Positions 7,757-10,793 of a stretch of 10,793 bases of DNA are shown here, piece after piece. The notes beneath the pieces are model-generated. The model had not been told where the DNA came from and did no database searches. It worked only from the letters and a program-made list of their open reading frames with translations. How positions within the stretch are numbered: position 1 is the stretch's first letter; every line of letters starts with the position of its first letter. Source of the DNA: Polaromonas sp. (lineage in GTDB: Bacteria; Pseudomonadota; Gammaproteobacteria; Burkholderiales; Burkholderiaceae_C); NCBI GenBank assembly GCA_013205645.1, contig JABMMH010000049.1, forward strand, positions 1 to 10,793. The letters are read 5' to 3'. The translations under genes and the position numbers were made by a program.

Positions 7757-8911
7757 ATGACCGTTTTCACACCGTTAGCCGCGCCACTCCAAATCAGTCA
7801 AGGCATCGTCATCCAAAGCACGCATCAGCCCGAGGCTGATGCGGCTCGTCAACTTGTGAATGCAGAATTACACGCATTGGGCTTGACCGAAAACGTTGAA
7901 GGCACTGGCTGCAGCGCTGCACTTGGGGTCTTGCAATGGACCCTTAAAAAAGACCGCGTGGCCGCTTGGATGCCAGGCCTGAACACGTTTGATCTGTGTG
8001 AACGTGCAGGCCTGCAAAGCCGCAGCTCTGCCGCTGATTTGAAGCGCGAAATTTGGCTGACCCTGTTGGCCAGTCCAATGGCTTGGGCCTTCCCTAGCGC
8101 TGAAGAATTGATCTCTGCCGTGCGCATGCGCCTGTTCATTGTGCAAGCCGCCCGCAAAACCACGCTGGACTTTCACACCAGCGAAGCCGAGCGCCCCAAC
8201 GACTGCTGGACCTACCAAGAAAAAACCGGCTTCACCGTGCTGCCCGGCTCACCGCTGATTGAGGCGCTCATCAAAGCCACACAGCCCGAGGCGTCTGGCA
8301 TGCTCTACGCCTTCTCTTGTTACCGCGCGACGGAGTACATCTTGTTGTTGGCAATCGCGCAAGAAGCGCAGCTCAGCAACCCGGCTTTGTTGGCTGCATT
8401 GCAAAAGCAATGGGAGACTAGGGCCGTCATGTCAGGCCGCTTTCACGAGGTATTTTTGCGTGAAACCGGCAGCATGGAAGCACCGCTTCCGATCAGTTAC
8501 TACATCCCGGGGGACCGCGTCTGGTTTCGCAACCCGGATGACGCGTCGTCAGACGTCGCGGGCTTCGAAGGCTCATGGGTTTTTTACTTGGGCGGCGGCC
8601 AGTTTTCAAACTTTTGGCAACGCAATAAACCATTCACCCTCGCCTCCAAATGCGTCGACGTTTACCAATGGCGAAACAGCACCGCACTAGACGCCAACGG
8701 CGAATTGCAGATGGACGAAGAACGGGTTGAGCAACTGGTCGACACCACCATGACCCAAGCTGCCGAAGTTGAGCGCATCACGCAGCGCATGTTTCGGCTG
8801 CGCGACCCGCAAGGCGTTTATGCAGAAGGCGGCTGCATGGACACCTCGCGCGAGTCACCGCGCTGGGTCCTGCCCGAGACCACAGACATCGTGCTGCCGG
8901 GCATGTACTGA
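7757..8911 (+). CDS. Tgl-like protein (bacterial protein-glutamine gamma-glutamyltransferase fold), altered active site
   Basis: 384 aa from ATG 7757. A GTG at 7697, overlapping the acyltransferase by 11 nt, would add 20 residues of no obvious family likeness; neither start has a clear Shine-Dalgarno. From memory, residues about 105-330 align along most of Bacillus spore-coat transglutaminase Tgl (245 aa): AEELISAVRMRLFIV with AELMFELKLRMNIV, LYAFSCYRATEYILLLAI with FYAFECATAIVIIYYLAL, GDRVWFRNPD with GDCLYFKNPE, and GSWVFYLG with GENVILLG. The nucleophile Cys116 matches C188. Glu115, Glu187 and His200 fall on S187, S273 and F286 in this gap-free local alignment, so classical Lys-Gln cross-linking may be altered or lost. 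About 100 extra N-terminal and 30 extra C-terminal residues are unrecognised. No signal peptide or membrane helix is seen, so it is probably cytoplasmic. Last gene of the cyanophycin run, 49 nt after the acyltransferase. Function unknown. Confidence 0.75.
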   Translation: MTVFTPLAAPLQISQGIVIQSTHQPEADAARQLVNAELHALGLTENVEGTGCSAALGVLQWTLKKDRVAAWMPGLNTFDLCERAGLQSRSSAADLKREIWLTLLASPMAWAFPSAEELISAVRMRLFIVQAARKTTLDFHTSEAERPNDCWTYQEKTGFTVLPGSPLIEALIKATQPEASGMLYAFSCYRATEYILLLAIAQEAQLSNPALLAALQKQWETRAVMSGRFHEVFLRETGSMEAPLPISYYIPGDRVWFRNPDDASSDVAGFEGSWVFYLGGGQFSNFWQRNKPFTLASKCVDVYQWRNSTALDANGELQMDEERVEQLVDTTMTQAAEVERITQRMFRLRDPQGVYAEGGCMDTSRESPRWVLPETTDIVLPGMY

Positions 8912-8913
8912 GC

Positions 8914-8936
8914 AAAAATCAATCGACCAAGTCGAT
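8914..8936 (-). terminator. Candidate short terminator at the end of the rubrerythrin gene
   Basis: ATCGAC-TTG-GTCGAT (8936-8922 on the minus strand) forms a perfect 6-bp stem with a 3-nt loop inside the last codons of the rubrerythrin gene. It is followed by TGA and five T residues (8918-8914). The stem is short and the T-run starts 3 nt late, so this is weak. No T-run follows on the plus strand, so it would not end the cyanophycin transcript. Confidence 0.3.
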
Positions 8937-9341
8937 CAAGGCCTTGGCATACCGGTTGGCGTGTGAACGTTCGGCCTTGGCCAGCGTTTCAAACCAGTCG
9001 GCCACGTCGTCATGGCCTTCTTCTCGGGCGGTCGTGGCCATGCCAGGGTACATGTCGCCGGACTCGTGCGCCTCGCTGGCGGCCGCCGACGCGAGATTCT
9101 CACGCGTCGTCCCAAAAAGCATGCCAGTGACGGGGTCACCACATTTCTCAAGCCACTCAAGGTGACCGTGGGCGTGTCCGGTTTCGCCTTCCGCAGTGGA
9201 GCGGAACAAGGTGGCCGCGTCGGTCTGGCCCTCAACGTCGGCTTTGGCTGCGAAATACAGATAGCGGCGATTGGCCTGGGCTTCGATAGCAAAGGCAGCT
9301 TTTAAATTTTCTTCTGTTCTGGAGCCTTTGAGAGCGGCCAT
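8919..9341 (-). CDS. Rubrerythrin-family diiron protein without rubredoxin domain
   Basis: 140 aa. The start at 9341 is fixed by AGGAGA (9352-9347) five nt upstream; the open frame continues upstream without family likeness. Rubrerythrins are cytoplasmic four-helix-bundle diiron proteins that reduce peroxide or handle iron. Visible ligands fit the family: E20 with Y27 (EAQANRRY), E53 and H56 (ETGH), E90 and E93 (EAHE), and E124 with H127 (ERSH). The TEENLKAAFAIEAQANRRY opening is typical. The chain stops after the bundle, with no CxxC pairs, so electrons would have to come from a separate partner. It converges on the Tgl-like gene with only 7 nt between stops. It follows the Bug gene on the same strand by 79 nt. 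No functional link to cyanophycin is evident. Confidence 0.92.
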   Translation of the reverse strand: MAALKGSRTEENLKAAFAIEAQANRRYLYFAAKADVEGQTDAATLFRSTAEGETGHAHGHLEWLEKCGDPVTGMLFGTTRENLASAAASEAHESGDMYPGMATTAREEGHDDVADWFETLAKAERSHANRYAKALIDLVD

Positions 9342-9402
9342 AGAAATCTCCTGAGTGGTTGCTGGCGTCCCCCTTAAAAAGGGACAAAAAAGAACGGGGC
9401 AA

Positions 9403-9426
9403 TCGAATTTATTGTCGAATTTACTG
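9403..9426. repeat. 12-bp imperfect tandem repeat over the Bug gene stop codon
   Basis: TCGAATTTATTG (9403-9414) is followed at once by TCGAATTTACTG (9415-9426), one mismatch in 12. The second copy contains the stop codon (TAA on the minus strand, 9423-9421) of the solute-binding protein gene; the first copy gives another TAA just beyond it. It looks like a small slippage duplication. Confidence 0.7.
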
Positions 9427-10416
9427 CGGCTGAAAACCACTGTTTTGAATGATACGAGCCCAAGCTTGTGCATACGCTTTTTCCCGCTGAGCGAGTTGGC
9501 TGGAGGTCATGAAACCCACGCTCAGACCCATCTGGCTCAAATGGTTGCGCACCTCGGGCTGCATGAGAACTTTGGCCAAGGCGGCAGAGAAGTTGTCGAC
9601 GAACGCTTTCGGCGTGCCCGCAGGCGCGAAAATACCGTAGTAGGGCAGGTCTTCCAAGCCGCTCATGCCGAGCTCTGAAAACGTCGGCACCTCGGGCAAA
9701 GCGGCTTGCCTTTTAGCCCCCAGCACCGCCACGATGCGAACTTTTCCGGCCTTGTGGTTTTCAATGAAGTCCGGCACCGAGGCCACGCCCGCGCCGATCT
9801 GGTTGCCCAGCATGTCGGCCATCATGGGCGCGCTGCCGCGGTAAGGCGCAGACACCAAGTCGAGCTTGAATTTGTCAGCGATAGCTTTAACCAGAAACTC
9901 AGGTGTTGAGGCCGGCGCCGGAATGCCCACCGCACCCTTGGCGCCCTGCGTTTTAGCCCAAGCCACATACTCGGCAAAGCTCTTGACCGGTGTGCCGCCA
10001 GACACCGCAAAGGCATTCACAAAAGTGGCAAAACCGGCCACTGGCACAAAGTCTTGCGCGGGCGCGTAGCCCGGGTTTTTCAGCACCATCGGCAAGATGG
10101 TGATGCTGTGGTCATGCGACAAAAACAGCGTGCTGCCGTCGGCCGGGGCGGCTTTCAGGGCCTGCGCTGCAATCTGCCCGCCGGCACCCGGCCGGTTCTC
10201 GACGATCACCGCCACACCCAACTCGTCCTTGAGCTTTTCCGCCAAGATCCGCGCCGCTGCGTCGGTACCACCGCCAGGCGGGAAACCGACCAGAATTTTG
10301 ATGGGCTTGAGCGGCTGCGCCATAGCCACACCGAGGCTGCAACCAACGGCCAAGGCAGCGGAGACTGCTGCATAACGAACGAGACAAGCCAAGCCGAGGC
10401 GTCGAGAAAAAATCAT
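9421..10416 (-). CDS. Bug-family (TctC-like) periplasmic solute-binding protein
   Basis: 331 aa, the usual Bug length. GGAG at 10427-10424, 7 nt before the ATG, supports the start. Residues 1-33 are a signal peptide: basic MIFSRR start, hydrophobic core, and AMA before QP as the likely cleavage site. The mature protein opens with the family signature IKILVGFPPGGGTDAAAR (39-56) and ENRPGAGG (73-80). These proteins bind carboxylates or other small organic ligands in the periplasm, sometimes feeding TctAB permeases. No permease gene is next to it, which is common for this expanded family in Burkholderiales. Ligand cannot be read from sequence. It is divergent from valS and upstream of the rubrerythrin gene. 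Confidence 0.95.
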   Translation of the reverse strand: MIFSRRLGLACLVRYAAVSAALAVGCSLGVAMAQPLKPIKILVGFPPGGGTDAAARILAEKLKDELGVAVIVENRPGAGGQIAAQALKAAPADGSTLFLSHDHSITILPMVLKNPGYAPAQDFVPVAGFATFVNAFAVSGGTPVKSFAEYVAWAKTQGAKGAVGIPAPASTPEFLVKAIADKFKLDLVSAPYRGSAPMMADMLGNQIGAGVASVPDFIENHKAGKVRIVAVLGAKRQAALPEVPTFSELGMSGLEDLPYYGIFAPAGTPKAFVDNFSAALAKVLMQPEVRNHLSQMGLSVGFMTSSQLAQREKAYAQAWARIIQNSGFQPQ

Positions 10417-10592
10417 GGAAAAGCTCCAGCGTTTGAAGGTTTGCGCATTTTAAAGAGGACACTTAATTTTGCTACTGATTTAAGCGAATTGCCCGCCGCC
10501 CGGCACGGCCCGCCAGCTAGTTAAAATCACGGCTTTCGTCCTCGCCATGAGAGCGCTGTCGCAGCGGGACGTTATCACTTCATAAAGTCCCC
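10417..10592. other. Divergent spacer between the Bug gene and valS
   Basis: This 176-bp spacer must hold promoters for both directions. TAAAAT at 10522-10527 (plus) could be a -10 box for valS, but no good -35 lies 16-18 nt upstream. TAAAAT on the minus strand (10452-10447) could serve the Bug gene, also with a poor -35. No strong Shine-Dalgarno precedes the valS ATG. No RNA gene or T-box-like structure is evident by eye. Confidence 0.4.
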
Positions 10593-10793
10593 ATGAGCAA
10601 CGCCCCCACCCAGCCAGTCCAACCGGCCCAGCCTGTCGATCAACCCGGCCTGCAATCTCTGTCCAAATCGTTTGAGCCCGCCGCGCTGGAAGCGCATTGG
10701 GGGCCGGCTTGGGAGCAAAGCGGCCTGTACGAGCCGACGCTGGACGCGGCCAAGCCGTCGTTTGCGGTTCAGCTGCCACCGCCCAACGTGACC
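10593..10793 (+). CDS. valS: Valyl-tRNA synthetase, N-terminal fragment (runs off the right edge)
   Basis: The first 67 codons are in the window. After a Pro/Gln-rich, poorly conserved lead of about 20 residues comes LSKSFEPAALEAHWGPAWE and later FAVQLPPPNVT, the standard ValS opening just before the HIGH-type ATP site, which lies beyond the edge. The enzyme charges tRNA-Val in the cytoplasm. The ATG is the first in frame before the conserved block. It is a housekeeping gene unrelated to the cyanophycin cluster. Confidence 0.93.
   Translation, partial: MSNAPTQPVQPAQPVDQPGLQSLSKSFEPAALEAHWGPAWEQSGLYEPTLDAAKPSFAVQLPPPNVT

Noticed and set aside
9367..9391. GTCCC/GGGAC hairpin next to a homopolymer run
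   Set aside because: The run is A on the plus strand after the stem, and on the minus strand the T-run comes before the stem, so it is not a normal terminator in either direction.
9342..9473. Upstream extension of the rubrerythrin frame (44 codons)
   Set aside because: A strong AGGAGA sits just before ATG 9341, and the extension would overlap the end of the Bug gene without family likeness.
1..10793. CRISPR arrays, tRNA or rRNA genes, insertion sequences, phage genes
   Set aside because: No regular spaced repeats, tRNA-like cloverleaf, transposase or terminal inverted repeats were seen on reading; all long stretches are explained by the listed genes.

Overview
The window reads as a moderately GC-rich chromosomal segment of a betaproteobacterium, most likely Burkholderiales and close to Comamonadaceae. 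The reasons are a Bug/TctC-type periplasmic binding protein, the N-terminal sequence of valyl-tRNA synthetase, and a cyanophycin locus of the betaproteobacterial type with two adjacent synthetase genes. The genus is not determined.

Layout. Positions 1-1617 (minus) hold most of an exporter-type ABC transporter with an extra N-terminal domain and a four-cysteine knuckle. It runs off the left edge before its Walker A motif. A 159-bp divergent spacer (1618-1776) separates it from a plus-strand run of four genes: a cyanophycin synthetase paralogue with a dead Mur-ligase half (cphA', 1777-3954), a full-length cyanophycin synthetase (cphA, 3995-6589), a membrane acyltransferase-3 family protein (6601-7707) and a bacterial Tgl-like (spore-coat transglutaminase-fold) protein (7757-8911). 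Gaps of 40, 11 and 49 nt suggest one transcript. On the minus strand, converging with it, are a rubrerythrin without a rubredoxin domain (8919-9341) and a Bug-family solute-binding protein (9421-10416). Divergent from these, the first 67 codons of valS begin at 10593. No stretch over 300 bp lacks a gene.

How the genes fit together. The polymer cyanophycin (a poly-Asp backbone with Arg on the beta-carboxyls) is made by alternate Asp addition (ATP-grasp or G domain) and Arg addition (Mur-like or M domain). Known cyanobacterial CphA1 enzymes also carry an N-domain HxxEH site that cuts polymer to make primers. Here these sites look divided between the two proteins. CphA' keeps HxxEH but has lost the Mur P-loop and the last Mur lobe, and its G domain lacks the STGG loop. 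CphA has intact G and M motifs but has KxxEK where HxxEH should be. This apparent division of labour, together with an exporter, an acyltransferase and a Tgl-like protein of altered active site, is the most interesting content of the window. No cyanophycinase or isoaspartyl dipeptidase is present here.

All alignments to known proteins were made from memory without a search, and promoters and terminators were judged by eye.
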